Positions 42,498-52,221 of a DNA stretch of 64,000 nucleotides are shown here, piece by piece; the stretch's first letter is position 1, and each line of letters begins with the position of its first letter. The notes under the pieces are model-generated. The model saw only the letters and a program-made list of their open reading frames with translations, searched no databases and was not told the origin of the DNA. A program made the translations under genes and the position numbers. Origin of the DNA: Poseidonibacter antarcticus (lineage in GTDB: Bacteria; Campylobacterota; Campylobacteria; Campylobacterales; Arcobacteraceae); assembly GCF_003667345.1 (NCBI RefSeq), contig NZ_RCWF01000004.1:125674-189673 (forward strand), given 5' to 3'.

Positions 42498-43403
42498 ATG
42501 CAAAATAAACATCAAAAAGTACAAATTTTACTTGATGCTATTCCTTATATTAAAAAATTCAACGGAAAAATTATTGTAATCAAATATGGTGGCTCTGCTC
42601 AAACAAGCCCAGAATTACAAGAAAAATTTGCTGAAGATATAGTTTTACTTTCACTTGTTGGATTTAAGCCAGTTATCGTTCATGGTGGAGGTGCAAGAAT
42701 CTCAGAATTACTAAAAAAACTTGATATTAAATCAGAATTTATAAATGGTCATAGAGTTACTTCAAAAGAAACTATGAAAGTTGTAGAAATGGTTCTTTCA
42801 GGTGAGATAAATAAAAATATTACTTCACTATTAAACTATCATGGAGCTAAAGCTATTGGTCTTTCAGGTAAAGATTCGGCAATAATCAAAGCAAAAGCAA
42901 AAGATGATGGAAAGTTCGGGTTTACAGGTGAAATTACTGAAATTAATGGTGAATTAATCAAAAATCTTGTTAAAGAAGGTTTTATTCCTGTAATTGCACC
43001 AATTGCAGATAGTTTAGAACCAAATCACCCTGGTTTTAATATCAATGCTGATTTTGCAGCTTCAAAAGTAGCAGCAGCATTAGGTGCACAAAAAGTTTTA
43101 TTTTTAACAGATACAGTTGGTGTCTTAGATAAAGAAGGAACATTATTAACAACACTTGATAAAGAAGCTGTTGACAAATACAAAGAAGATGGCACAATAG
43201 CTGGAGGAATGATTCCAAAAGTTGATTCTTGTATTGAAGCAATTCACGATGGCGTTAATAAAGCCCATATTATTGATGGTAGAGTTGAACACTCGATTTT
43301 ACTAGAATTATTTACAAAAGATGGAATTGGAACACAATTTTTAAGAAGAGATAATCCTAATAATGGGATTGATATGAATAAATTAATAAATGATGAAATA
43401 TAG
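42498..43403 (+). CDS. argB: Acetylglutamate kinase
   Basis: This 301-aa enzyme phosphorylates N-acetylglutamate in arginine synthesis. Family motifs are 'VIKYGGSAQ' near residue 27, 'VIVHGGGARISELL' near 65, 'GLSGKDSAII' and 'GGMIPKVDSC'. The cell therefore appears to make arginine as well as degrade it. It is followed by thrC after 19 bp in the same direction. Confidence 0.95.
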   Translation: MQNKHQKVQILLDAIPYIKKFNGKIIVIKYGGSAQTSPELQEKFAEDIVLLSLVGFKPVIVHGGGARISELLKKLDIKSEFINGHRVTSKETMKVVEMVLSGEINKNITSLLNYHGAKAIGLSGKDSAIIKAKAKDDGKFGFTGEITEINGELIKNLVKEGFIPVIAPIADSLEPNHPGFNINADFAASKVAAALGAQKVLFLTDTVGVLDKEGTLLTTLDKEAVDKYKEDGTIAGGMIPKVDSCIEAIHDGVNKAHIIDGRVEHSILLELFTKDGIGTQFLRRDNPNNGIDMNKLINDEI

Positions 43404-43422
43404 ACTATTTTAAGGAATAAAA

Positions 43423-44904
43423 ATGAATTTTATTGAAACAAGAGGAAACGATGGTATAAAACCTCAAGAAGTACCATTTAGTGAAGCTATTTTAAATCCT
43501 AGTGCTTCTTTTGGTGGATTATATGTACCTAAAGAATTACCAAGTTTAGAAAAAGATTTTATACAAAATCATGTAAACAAAAGTTATAAACAATTAGCTT
43601 ATGATATTTTAAAAGCATTTGAAATTGATATTGATGAAAAAGAAATAAATAAAGCATTAGACTTATATGACAATTTTGATGATGCATCAAATCCTTGTCC
43701 TGTAGTAAAAGTAAAAGATGATTTATTTGTACATGAACAATATCACGGTCCTACTCGTGCTTTTAAAGATATGGCATTACAACCTTTTGGTTCAATTCTA
43801 AGCTCAATTGCACAAAAAAGAAATGAAAACTATCTTATTCTTGCTGCAACTTCTGGGGACACAGGTCCAGCTGCTCTTAATACTTTTAAAAATAAAAGTA
43901 ATATCCAAGTAGCTTGTCTTTATCCAGATGGAGGAACTAGTGATGTTCAAAGATTACAAATGGTTTGTGAAGATGGAAAGAACCTAAAAGTGATTGGAAT
44001 AAAAGGAAATTTTGATGATGCTCAAAGTGCATTAAAAAATCTTCTAGCCTCAAAAAGTTTTAAAGATGATTTACAAAAACATGGTATTAAACTTAGTGCT
44101 GCTAACTCTGTAAACTTTGGAAGAATTATTTTCCAAATAATTTATCATTTCTGGTCATATATCCAATTGTTAAAACAAGAAGAAATTACAATGGGTGAAA
44201 AAATCTATTTAGTAGTACCTTCTGGAAACTTTGGAAATGTATTAGGAGCATTTTATGCAAAAGCAATGGGCGTTCCTGTTGAAAAATTCTTAGTTGCATC
44301 AAATGAAAACAATATCTTAACACAATGGATTAATACAGGTATTTATGATATTAGAGGTAAAGAATTAAAACTTACTAAATCTCCTGCAATGGATATTTTA
44401 AAATCATCAAATATTGAAAGAGTTATGTATTCATTATATGGAGCAAAAAGAACTAAAGAATTATTAGAAGATTTAAATCAAAATAATATATTTGAAATGA
44501 CAAAAGAAGAAACATCAAAACTTCAAGAACAATTTTCAGCTATAAATTCTGATGATGCTTATGGTCAAAAAATTATCAAAGAGTTTTTGGATGATGGATA
44601 TTTAATGGATCCACACACAGCAACTTGTTTAAAAGCTTATGAAGAATTAAGACAAAAAGATTTAAAAACAGTAATATATTCAACAGCTGAATGGACTAAA
44701 TTTTCACCAACTGTTTTAAATTCATTAAAACAAGATAATATTAAATATTCTGATAAAGATGCATTAGATGAAATTTCATCAAAATATAATGCCAATTTAC
44801 CACAAAGTATTAAAGATTTATTTAACTCAAAAATAAATCATGATTTAATTATCAATAAAGAAGATATAGAATCTCAAATCGTAAAATTTATTAAAGAATC
44901 ATAA
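43423..44904 (+). CDS. thrC: Threonine synthase
   Basis: This 493-aa PLP enzyme makes threonine from phosphohomoserine. The PLP lysine is Lys115 in 'GPTRAFKDMALQ'. 'ATSGDTGPAAL' and 'VPSGNFGNVLGAFYAKAMG' bind the phosphate. It is the long form, with the N-terminal 'ETRGND'. A strong terminator follows. Confidence 0.96.
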   Translation: MNFIETRGNDGIKPQEVPFSEAILNPSASFGGLYVPKELPSLEKDFIQNHVNKSYKQLAYDILKAFEIDIDEKEINKALDLYDNFDDASNPCPVVKVKDDLFVHEQYHGPTRAFKDMALQPFGSILSSIAQKRNENYLILAATSGDTGPAALNTFKNKSNIQVACLYPDGGTSDVQRLQMVCEDGKNLKVIGIKGNFDDAQSALKNLLASKSFKDDLQKHGIKLSAANSVNFGRIIFQIIYHFWSYIQLLKQEEITMGEKIYLVVPSGNFGNVLGAFYAKAMGVPVEKFLVASNENNILTQWINTGIYDIRGKELKLTKSPAMDILKSSNIERVMYSLYGAKRTKELLEDLNQNNIFEMTKEETSKLQEQFSAINSDDAYGQKIIKEFLDDGYLMDPHTATCLKAYEELRQKDLKTVIYSTAEWTKFSPTVLNSLKQDNIKYSDKDALDEISSKYNANLPQSIKDLFNSKINHDLIINKEDIESQIVKFIKES

Positions 44905-44922
44905 CCATCTCTAATAATTAAG

Positions 44923-44956
44923 AAAATACACATTATTGTAATAATGTGTATTTTTT
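44923..44956 (+). terminator. Intrinsic terminator of thrC
   Basis: AAAATACACATTATT and AATAATGTGTATTTT form a 15-bp stem with a very short loop and a trailing T-run. Confidence 0.75.
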
Positions 44957-45022
44957 CCTCAAATAATAGCATTAGCATAACAATTATACACATAAGTCAA
45001 TTCATTTTAAGAAAAAAGAGAA

Positions 45023-45028
45023 TATAAT
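45023..45028 (+). promoter_or_regulatory. Probable -10 box of petABC
   Basis: TATAAT lies 36 bp before petA. A short direct repeat of TAGCAT (44968-44979 area) lies further upstream and resembles, with different spacing, the tandem motif at 3505. Confidence 0.4.
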
Positions 45029-45063
45029 CAGTAGATTTTAATTAAAAAAAAAGGAAGCTAAAT

Positions 45064-45570
45064 ATGTCTAATAAAACTAATAGACGAGATTTTCTTGGTT
45101 ATTCATTCGCTGCAGTTGCTGCAGTTGGTGGTGCTGCGTCGCTTGTTGGTATGAAACAAGCTTGGGATCCTCTTCCAAGTGTTCTTTCTGGTGGATTTAC
45201 AACAGTTGATCTTGCTCCAATAAAAGCTGGTACGCCAGAAACTTTTGTATGGAGAGGGAAACCAGTATTTGTACTTAAAAAAAGTGCAGAAATGGATAAA
45301 TCTGAAAGAGATTTAATAATCGGAGAAGATAGATTCATTGTTGCAATTGGATTATGTACACACCTAGGTTGTATTCCAGCGTGGAAAGATAGTATGTGGA
45401 AATGTGCATGTCACGGGGGAGAGTATAATTCAAGTGCGAAACAAACTTTCGGTCCTCCACCAAGACCTCTTGACGTACCTCCATTTAAAGTAGATGGTAC
45501 TAAACTTGTACTAGGTGAAACTGGTCCTGAGTATAATGCAATTTCTGCTTTTGTAGCAACACAAGCATAG
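45064..45570 (+). CDS. petA: Cytochrome bc1 Rieske iron-sulfur subunit
   Basis: This 168-aa subunit has a twin-arginine leader ('NRRDFLGYSFAA') that also anchors it in the membrane. The 2Fe-2S ligands are in 'CTHLGC' (Cys98, His100) and 'CACHGG' (Cys114, His117), with Cys103 and Cys116 placed for the disulfide. It passes electrons from menaquinol to cytochrome c1. First gene of petABC. Confidence 0.96.
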   Translation: MSNKTNRRDFLGYSFAAVAAVGGAASLVGMKQAWDPLPSVLSGGFTTVDLAPIKAGTPETFVWRGKPVFVLKKSAEMDKSERDLIIGEDRFIVAIGLCTHLGCIPAWKDSMWKCACHGGEYNSSAKQTFGPPPRPLDVPPFKVDGTKLVLGETGPEYNAISAFVATQA

Positions 45571-45582
45571 GAAAGGAACAAT

Positions 45583-46833
45583 ATGGCAAAATTTGAAAAA
45601 GCAAACTCTGTTGGTGAGTGGTTAGACCAAAGATTAAATCTTACGACATTCAATAAAGTTATGATGACTGAATATTGGATTCCAAAAGATATTAACTTTC
45701 TATGGGCGATGGGTGTTTTATTAGCAACTACTTTTGGTATTTTAATTATCTCTGGTATCTTCTTAATGATGTATTACAAACCAGATATTGGTTTAGCATT
45801 TGATTCTGTTAACTACACAATTATGCAAGAAGTTGCATTTGGTTGGTTATTTAGACATATGCATGGTGTTGCAGCTTCTGTTGTATTCTTAATTATTTAT
45901 ATTCATATGTTTACAGGTATCTACTATGGTTCTTATAAACAAGGTAGAGAAATGATTTGGATTTCAGGTATGTTATTATTTATGACATTCTCTGCTGCTG
46001 GATTCTCTGGATATATGTTACCATGGGGACAAATGTCTTACTGGGCTGCTATGGTTATTACTAACCTTTTTGGTGGAGTTCCTGTAATTGGTGATGCTTT
46101 AGTTGTATGGATTAGAGGTGACTTTAATGTTGCTGATGCTACATTAACTAGATTCTTTATGTTACATGTATTTCTTTTACCTATTACTATAATGGGTATT
46201 ATTGGTTTACACTTCTATACATTAAGAGTTCCTCATGTAAATAATCAAAATTCTGAAGAATTTGATTTTGATGAAGAAGCTGAAAAATATTTAGCTGGAA
46301 ATAAAAGAGAGTCAAAAGTTATTCCTTTCTGGCCTGTATTTATTTCTAAAGATTTAGCTGTTTTAGGTATATTCTTAATCTTCTATTTCTATTTAGTATT
46401 CTTCCATTATGATTTTGCTATGGATCCAGTTAACTTTGATCCTGCTAATAATATGGTTACACCAGCTCATATTTATCCTGAGTGGTATTTCTTATGGTCA
46501 TATGAAGTATTAAGAGGGTTCTTCTTTGATATAGCTGGAGTTAAAGCATTTGATGTTGGTTTAATTGCATTTGCATTTGCCAATGTTATTTTCTTATTAT
46601 TACCTTGGTTAGATAGAGATCCTGCAATTTTACCAGCACACAAAAGACCAATATTCTTTATTTGGTTCTGGATATTAATGGCGGATTTAATCGTATTAAC
46701 TGTATATGGTAAATTACCTCCAACAGGTACAAATGCATGGGTTGGATTCTTTGCAGCAGTAGCATTTATTCTTCTGTTCTTAGTTTTACCTATTGTTACA
46801 AAAATTGACGCTAAGAAAAGGGGAGCATTATAA
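45583..46833 (+). CDS. petB: Cytochrome b subunit of the bc1 complex
   Basis: This 416-aa membrane subunit has eight or more helices. The heme-binding His residues lie in 'FRHMHGVAASVVF' and in 'MLHVFLLPITIMGIIGLHFY'. The quinol-site motif is 'HIYPEWYFLWSYEVLR' (the PEWY sequence). It overlaps petC by one base (TAATG). Confidence 0.96.
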   Translation: MAKFEKANSVGEWLDQRLNLTTFNKVMMTEYWIPKDINFLWAMGVLLATTFGILIISGIFLMMYYKPDIGLAFDSVNYTIMQEVAFGWLFRHMHGVAASVVFLIIYIHMFTGIYYGSYKQGREMIWISGMLLFMTFSAAGFSGYMLPWGQMSYWAAMVITNLFGGVPVIGDALVVWIRGDFNVADATLTRFFMLHVFLLPITIMGIIGLHFYTLRVPHVNNQNSEEFDFDEEAEKYLAGNKRESKVIPFWPVFISKDLAVLGIFLIFYFYLVFFHYDFAMDPVNFDPANNMVTPAHIYPEWYFLWSYEVLRGFFFDIAGVKAFDVGLIAFAFANVIFLLLPWLDRDPAILPAHKRPIFFIWFWILMADLIVLTVYGKLPPTGTNAWVGFFAAVAFILLFLVLPIVTKIDAKKRGAL

Positions 46834-47717
46834 TGAGAGAATTAAAAATACTAGCAGTAGTAGTAGCTTTAACGCTTATTACTTACTGGGGAGTTGAGCC
46901 ATTTGCTCACTCTCAAATGCACCCACACGTTGAAGCAGCAGATTTTGAATTTGAAAATGTAAAAGAAGATATATCTGATATTACAGCTTTAACAGGAAAT
47001 GCAGCAGCAGGTGAAGTTTTAGTAACTACAAACTGTACAGCTTGTCATGCTATTAAAGTTAAGGGATTCCCTGAAGTTATGGATCATGCAAGTGCAGCAG
47101 CAGCTTATGGTGTTACTCCACCTGATTTAAGTACAGCTGGAAAATTATATGATGCTTCTTATTTAGCAGCATTTATTAAAAATCCTGCAAAAGCGTCTAT
47201 GGTTGAACATAAATTTGTAGACGGACGTGCTCATCCAATGCCAGCTTATAACTGGATGCAACCACAAGAAATTGCAGATATGGTAGCATTTTTACAATCA
47301 ATTGCTCCAGAAGAGATGACAAATAAAGAAGTATTTACTAATGCTTGTCAAAGATGTCACTCTATTAAATATGCAGATATGAAAAATGGTACAATGGCTG
47401 CATATACACCTGATGAAAACATCAAATCATACATGGGGAAAATTCCACCAGATTTATCTCAAATGATTAGATCAAGAGGACACGAATACTTAGAAACATT
47501 TATTAATGACCCTCAAAAACATCTTGAAGGTACAGCAATGCCTAGAGTTGGATTAACTGAAGCTTCACAAGAACAAGTTGTATCATACTTAGAAGATATT
47601 GGTGATTCTAAAAAAGCACAAAGAGAAGAATTAGGACCTAAATTCTTAATCTATCTTGTGATTTTTGCTATATTTGCTTTCCTATGGAAAGGTTCTAAAT
47701 GGAGAGATGTTCACTAG
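46833..47717 (+). CDS. petC: Di-heme cytochrome c1 subunit
   Basis: This 294-aa subunit has an N-terminal membrane anchor and a C-terminal helix ('FLIYLVIFAIFAFLWKG'). Two heme c sites are present: CTACH at 68-72 and CQRCH at 172-176, so it is the di-heme form typical of Campylobacterota. Likely axial methionines lie in 'AHPMPAY' and 'GTAMPRVG'. It ends the petABC operon. Confidence 0.95.
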   Translation: MRELKILAVVVALTLITYWGVEPFAHSQMHPHVEAADFEFENVKEDISDITALTGNAAAGEVLVTTNCTACHAIKVKGFPEVMDHASAAAAYGVTPPDLSTAGKLYDASYLAAFIKNPAKASMVEHKFVDGRAHPMPAYNWMQPQEIADMVAFLQSIAPEEMTNKEVFTNACQRCHSIKYADMKNGTMAAYTPDENIKSYMGKIPPDLSQMIRSRGHEYLETFINDPQKHLEGTAMPRVGLTEASQEQVVSYLEDIGDSKKAQREELGPKFLIYLVIFAIFAFLWKGSKWRDVH

Positions 47718-47738
47718 AACTTCTTTTCATTAGACAAT

Positions 47739-47778
47739 AAAAAAGGCTTAGAAGTAAAAACTTCTAAGCCTTTTTTTT
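47739..47778. terminator. Intrinsic terminator of petABC
   Basis: AAAAAAGGCTTAGAAG and CTTCTAAGCCTTTTTT form a 16-bp stem with loop TAAAAA. It also suits the converging rsmE gene. Confidence 0.88.
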
Positions 47779-47798
47779 TACTTAATAAAAATATATAT

Positions 47799-48470
47799 TT
47801 AGATTAGTATTTTAGCACTAGCACTTAAAATTGCAGTTTCACTTCGTAAAATAATATTAGACTTAAATCCTACAATATTATCTTTATTAAAAGTAAATCT
47901 TTCATCTTGTGAAAAACCACCCTCGCAACCAATAACTAAAGTTTTAATATCTGTTTTTTTATCATCAATTGATGTTTTTGAAAAATCAAGAAAATATACA
48001 TTTTCATTTTTTTCTAAAAATTCTTCTAATGAGTTTACTACTTCTAATTTTATAATACTTGATCTTCCACATTGAGAAGAAGAGTTTATTAATATTTTTT
48101 CTAACTTCTCAAAATTTACTTTGAAATTCTTTTGAGAATATTCACAATAAACAAAAGTAATTTTATCAACTCCTAATTCATTTAAAGAAGCTAAATACTT
48201 CTCCACAGTTTTAGGATCAACTAAACACCAAGCTATATGAAGTTTATTATCATTTTGAATAATTTTCTCTTCTTGTGAAATTAAATTAAATCTTGCAGTT
48301 TTTCTATCTATAGAATTTAGTTTATATAAATAAATCAAATTATCTTTTAAATTCCTAAAATATATTTCATCGTTTATTTTATGCCGTCTTGCTTTTATTA
48401 AATATTTATATGTATCATCACTTATTTCTAAGAATTCATTTCCACAGTTAATATCAAAAGTAAATTGCAT
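47799..48470 (-). CDS. rsmE: 16S rRNA m3U1498 methyltransferase
   Basis: This 223-aa SPOUT enzyme methylates 16S rRNA. 'YLIKARRHKINDEIYFRN' belongs to the PUA-like N-terminus, and the knot region holds 'VIGCEGGFSQDERF' and 'LRSETAILSASAKIL'. Its ATG touches the stop of the upstream membrane-protein gene. Confidence 0.93.
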   Translation of the reverse strand: MQFTFDINCGNEFLEISDDTYKYLIKARRHKINDEIYFRNLKDNLIYLYKLNSIDRKTARFNLISQEEKIIQNDNKLHIAWCLVDPKTVEKYLASLNELGVDKITFVYCEYSQKNFKVNFEKLEKILINSSSQCGRSSIIKLEVVNSLEEFLEKNENVYFLDFSKTSIDDKKTDIKTLVIGCEGGFSQDERFTFNKDNIVGFKSNIILRSETAILSASAKILI

Positions 48471-48874
48471 TAAAACACTTTACTAATTAAGTAAATTGAA
48501 GTAATCACAGAAATTTCAATTATATATATTTTTTTAGCATATTTATAAAATTCTTCTTGTGCTTTTACATCAGCAAATTTAATAACTCTCATTTTTTTAT
48601 ATCTTTTAATTTCAATTACAAGCAAAAATATTGAAGCAGGAATCATTAAAAATATAGTTACACTCATAACTTGTGCATAAAAAGCAACTATTGTCCCTGT
48701 GTAAATTACTATCGCATTTGTTAAGTGATATAAAGGAGTCATAGCTTTTAATCTTTTAGCTAATTTTATGAACTCTTTTTGTGTTAGTACTGAATATAAA
48801 TTAAATAGCATAACTGCTAAAAAAAAGTATATTACATAGACGTGTGTAGTGATTGCACTTTGCATTAATTCCAT
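48470..48874 (-). CDS. Small membrane protein of unknown function
   Basis: This 134-aa protein has four hydrophobic helices (about 10-30, 52-70, 74-92 and 115-132) with a charged loop 'EIKRYKKMRVIKFADVKAQEEFYKYAKK' between the third and fourth (given here by its ends EIKRYKK and YKYAKK). No domain is recognised. It is co-translated with rsmE. Confidence 0.7.
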   Translation of the reverse strand: MELMQSAITTHVYVIYFFLAVMLFNLYSVLTQKEFIKLAKRLKAMTPLYHLTNAIVIYTGTIVAFYAQVMSVTIFLMIPASIFLLVIEIKRYKKMRVIKFADVKAQEEFYKYAKKIYIIEISVITSIYLISKVF

Positions 48875-48957
48875 TATTGTTTATCTCTCTTTTAAAAATT
48901 TTCGCTATTATAGCTAACTTGTCATAAGATTTTATCTTAATTAAAAAAAGGAATAAA

Positions 48958-50193
48958 ATGGCCATTAGTGTTAATGAAACTTTAGATATTATTTCAAATA
49001 TTCAAACAACTTTAAAATACGAAATCATAGCTATTGAAGATGCTCAAAATAGAGTTTGCGCTCAAGATATAATCGCAACGAGTTCATTACCAAAATTTAA
49101 TAATTCGGCAATGGATGGATATGCAATAATTTATGCTGATAAAGGTAATGAATTAGAAATAATTGATACTATTTTTGCAGGTGATAATAATCACACACAA
49201 TTAGAAAAAAACACTTGTATTAAAATAATGACAGGTGCAAGAGTTCCAGAAAATACTACAGCTATTATTCCTAAAGAAGATATACAAATATTAAATGATA
49301 AAAAAATAAAAATATTAGAAAATGAATTAGAATATGTAAAAAAATTACAACATATAAAATTTATTGGCGAAGATATAAAAATAGGTGAAAAACTAATTAA
49401 TATAGGAGATGAACTGAACTTTGCAAAAATTACACTACTTGCAAGTCAAGGGATATCTCATATAAAAGTATATAAAAAACCTAAAATTGTGGTTTTTTCA
49501 AGTGGTGAAGAATTAAAACTTCATTATGAAAAAATAGAAGATCACCAAATATATAATTCAAATACCCCTACTTTTATTGCACGTGCAAAAGAGTTAGGAT
49601 GTGATGTAACATTTATAGGTCAAGCAAAAGATACAATTGGATCTATTAAAGAATTAGTACTTAATTCACTAGATGCTGATTTAATTATTACTTCAGGTGG
49701 TGTATCAGTTGGCGATGCTGATTTCACAAAAGAAGCTTTTAATGAATTAAATATGAAAACATTGATAGATGGAATTATGGTAAAACCAGGGAAACCTACA
49801 GTTTTTGGGAAAATAAATAATACCTATATTTTAAATCTTCCTGGAAATCCTCTTGCATCCTCGTTGATTTTTGAATTATTTGGTAAAATACTAATTCAAA
49901 AACTTTTAGGATCAAATGAAATAAATCCAAGTTTTATAGAAACAAAAATTAATAAAGATTTTAAAATAAAAAAAGGAAGAATTACAATAATTCCAGGGAT
50001 ATTTGATGGACAAACTTTTTCTATATCAGAAAAAAGATCACCAGGAATGGTTTCAATTTTAGCCAAATGTAATTCATTAATAGTATTAAATGAAAATGTA
50101 GAATATTTATCAAAAGATTCTACTGTAAAAATATTACCAATAAACTGGAAATTTTTCAGTAAAGAAAAAAAGGACTTTTTAACATATGAGTAA
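48958..50193 (+). CDS. moeA: Molybdopterin molybdenumtransferase
   Basis: This 411-aa enzyme inserts molybdate into molybdopterin. The MoeA pattern is complete: 'FNNSAMDGYAI', 'IMTGARVPENTTAIIPKED', 'VVFSSGEELK', 'TSGGVSVGDADFTKE' and 'LNLPGNPLASSLIFE'. It overlaps queC by eight bases, so molybdenum cofactor and queuosine genes share a transcript here. Confidence 0.95.
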   Translation: MAISVNETLDIISNIQTTLKYEIIAIEDAQNRVCAQDIIATSSLPKFNNSAMDGYAIIYADKGNELEIIDTIFAGDNNHTQLEKNTCIKIMTGARVPENTTAIIPKEDIQILNDKKIKILENELEYVKKLQHIKFIGEDIKIGEKLINIGDELNFAKITLLASQGISHIKVYKKPKIVVFSSGEELKLHYEKIEDHQIYNSNTPTFIARAKELGCDVTFIGQAKDTIGSIKELVLNSLDADLIITSGGVSVGDADFTKEAFNELNMKTLIDGIMVKPGKPTVFGKINNTYILNLPGNPLASSLIFELFGKILIQKLLGSNEINPSFIETKINKDFKIKKGRITIIPGIFDGQTFSISEKRSPGMVSILAKCNSLIVLNENVEYLSKDSTVKILPINWKFFSKEKKDFLTYE

Positions 50194-50866
50194 AGAAGTA
50201 AAGAAAAAAGCTATATGTATTTTAAGTGGAGGTATGGATTCTACTCTATCTTCATATATAGCTAAGAAAGATGGTTATGAAATAATTGCAGTTCATTATA
50301 ACTATGGACAAAGAACAGAAAAAAAAGAATTAGAAGCATTTAGAAAAATTTGTGAAGATTTAGAAATTTTAAATAAATATGAAATAGATATTCCATTTTT
50401 TACACAAATTGGAGCATCTGCTTTAACAGATGAATCTATTGATGTTCCAATTAATGGTGTTGAAAGTGGTGTTCCTATTACTTACGTACCTTTTAGAAAT
50501 GGTATTTTTCTTTCAATTACAGCAGCAATTGCAGAAAAAGAAGAAGCTAGTGCCATGTATATAGGAGTTGTTCAAGAAGATAGCTCTGGTTATCCTGATT
50601 GTACAGAAGAATTTATAGCTGATATTACAAAAGCAATAAACCAAGGTACAAAAGAGACAACAAATATTGAGATTAAAACTCCTCTTGTACATTTAACTAA
50701 AATGCAAATTGTTCAATATGCAAAAGAGTTAAATATTCCATTAGAGCACACTTGGTCTTGTTATAAAGAAAGCGAAAAAGCATGTGGTGTTTGTGATTCA
50801 TGTAGATTAAGACTAAATGGATTTAAACTTGCAAATATAAAAGATCCAATTACTTATAAAGAATAA
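50186..50866 (+). CDS. queC: 7-cyano-7-deazaguanine synthase
   Basis: This 226-aa ATP-dependent enzyme makes preQ0, the queuosine precursor. The PP-loop 'SGGMDS' lies at 14-19. Four cysteines that bind zinc are at 192, 200, 203 and 206 ('CYKESEKACGVCDSC'). queD and queE follow directly, giving three consecutive steps of preQ0 synthesis. Confidence 0.96.
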   Translation: MSKEVKKKAICILSGGMDSTLSSYIAKKDGYEIIAVHYNYGQRTEKKELEAFRKICEDLEILNKYEIDIPFFTQIGASALTDESIDVPINGVESGVPITYVPFRNGIFLSITAAIAEKEEASAMYIGVVQEDSSGYPDCTEEFIADITKAINQGTKETTNIEIKTPLVHLTKMQIVQYAKELNIPLEHTWSCYKESEKACGVCDSCRLRLNGFKLANIKDPITYKE

Positions 50867-50868
50867 AA

Positions 50869-51402
50869 ATGCATTGGAAAATATCAAAAGAATTTGACTT
50901 CTGTTATGGACATAGAGTTTGGTCTCAAACTTTAAATACTGAATTTTCATTAGATGGATGTTTAAAGTGTAGACATTTACATGGACATCAAGGAAAAATT
51001 CTAGTTTATTTAGAAGCAAATGAATTAAAAGATGGAATGGTTACTGATTTTAAACATCTAAATTGGTTTAAAAAGTTTATTGATGATGTACTTGATCACA
51101 AATTTATTTTAGATATAAATGACCCACTTTTTGAAACATTAATTCCAAATGTTTCAAAAACTGAATTAATAGCTTTTGAAGAAGGTTATTCAATTATTGA
51201 TTTAACAAAATTTGCAAATGATAAAATTCATTTACAAGAACTTTATGAAGGTTATGTAATTGTTGATTTTATTCCAACAAGTGAAAATTTATCAGCTTGG
51301 TTTTTAAAAATTGTTCAAAAGAAAATGGATAAATTAAATGTAAAAGTTTCACATATAGAATTTTTAGAAACACCAAAAAGTAAAAGCACATTTTATGCTT
51401 GA
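50869..51402 (+). CDS. queD: 6-carboxytetrahydropterin synthase
   Basis: This 177-aa enzyme forms 6-carboxytetrahydropterin in queuosine synthesis. Zinc ligands are His15 ('CYGHRV') and His38/His40 ('HLHGH'). It is longer than the 120-aa E. coli enzyme, with inserts around 'GCLKCR' and in the middle, which is common in this phylum. It overlaps queE by eight bases. Confidence 0.93.
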   Translation: MHWKISKEFDFCYGHRVWSQTLNTEFSLDGCLKCRHLHGHQGKILVYLEANELKDGMVTDFKHLNWFKKFIDDVLDHKFILDINDPLFETLIPNVSKTELIAFEEGYSIIDLTKFANDKIHLQELYEGYVIVDFIPTSENLSAWFLKIVQKKMDKLNVKVSHIEFLETPKSKSTFYA

Positions 51403-52159
51403 AATAAATGAAATATTCGGTCCAACAATTCAAGGTGAAGGAAAATTAGTAGGAACGCCTTCTATTTTTATTAGGTTTGGAAAATGCAATTTTAATTGTG
51501 TTGGTTTTAATGTAGAGTATGAAACACCAAGTGGAATTAAAAAATGTGGTTGTGACTCATTTTATGCAGTTGATAAAGAGTTTAAAAACTCTTGGACAAA
51601 TTACAAATCTTATGAAGAAATAGTAAGTGAAGTAAACAAATTAACATTAAAATCATCTAATCATTATAAAATTGATATTGTAATAACAGGAGGAGAACCT
51701 CTTTTATATTGGAATAAACAAGAATTTCAAAAACTTTTAAAACATTATATTGAAGATGGACATCAAGTTACAATAGAAACAAATGCTTCTTTAAATCTTA
51801 ATTTTACTCAAGATTATCAAAAAAAGATAATCTTTTCAATGAGCGTAAAACTTAGTAACTCTCTAGAATCTCTAAAGAAAAGAGTTAACTATGAAACATT
51901 AAGAAAAATTTTAAAAGAAACTCAAAACTCTTATTTAAAATTTGTTATTGATACAAAAATCTTAGAAGAAGCAAAAAATGAGATTCAAACAATTTTGAAA
52001 AATATTCCTAAAGTAAAAGTATACTTAATGCCTCTTGGAGATACAGCAAGTAGCATAAATGATAATTGTGAAGAAGTAATTCAATTAGCAATAGATTATG
52101 GATATATATATTCTGATAGATTACATATTCGAGTTTGGGATAATAAAAGGGGCGTGTAG
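51395..52159 (+). CDS. queE: 7-carboxy-7-deazaguanine synthase
   Basis: This 254-aa radical SAM enzyme forms the deazapurine ring. Cysteines at 31, 35, 51 and 53 ('CNFNCVGFNVEY' and 'KCGCDSFY') show the expanded, non-CxxxCxxC cluster loop known in some QueE. 'IVITGGEPLLYW' binds SAM. It is the last gene of moeA-queC-queD-queE. Confidence 0.93.
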   Translation: MLEINEIFGPTIQGEGKLVGTPSIFIRFGKCNFNCVGFNVEYETPSGIKKCGCDSFYAVDKEFKNSWTNYKSYEEIVSEVNKLTLKSSNHYKIDIVITGGEPLLYWNKQEFQKLLKHYIEDGHQVTIETNASLNLNFTQDYQKKIIFSMSVKLSNSLESLKKRVNYETLRKILKETQNSYLKFVIDTKILEEAKNEIQTILKNIPKVKVYLMPLGDTASSINDNCEEVIQLAIDYGYIYSDRLHIRVWDNKRGV

Positions 52160-52160
52160 A

Positions 52161-52166
52161 TATAAT
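52161..52166 (+). promoter_or_regulatory. Probable -10 box of fabG
   Basis: TATAAT directly follows the queE stop codon, 56 bp before fabG. Confidence 0.4.
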
Positions 52167-52221
52167 ACACAACTTATGTAAGATTTATCTTACTACTATT
52201 AAATTTTAATAAAGGACAAAA

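Noticed and set aside
44968-44979. Fourth copy of the tandem TAGCAT motif before petA
   Set aside because: The two units are only 6 bp apart instead of 11, and the flanks differ.
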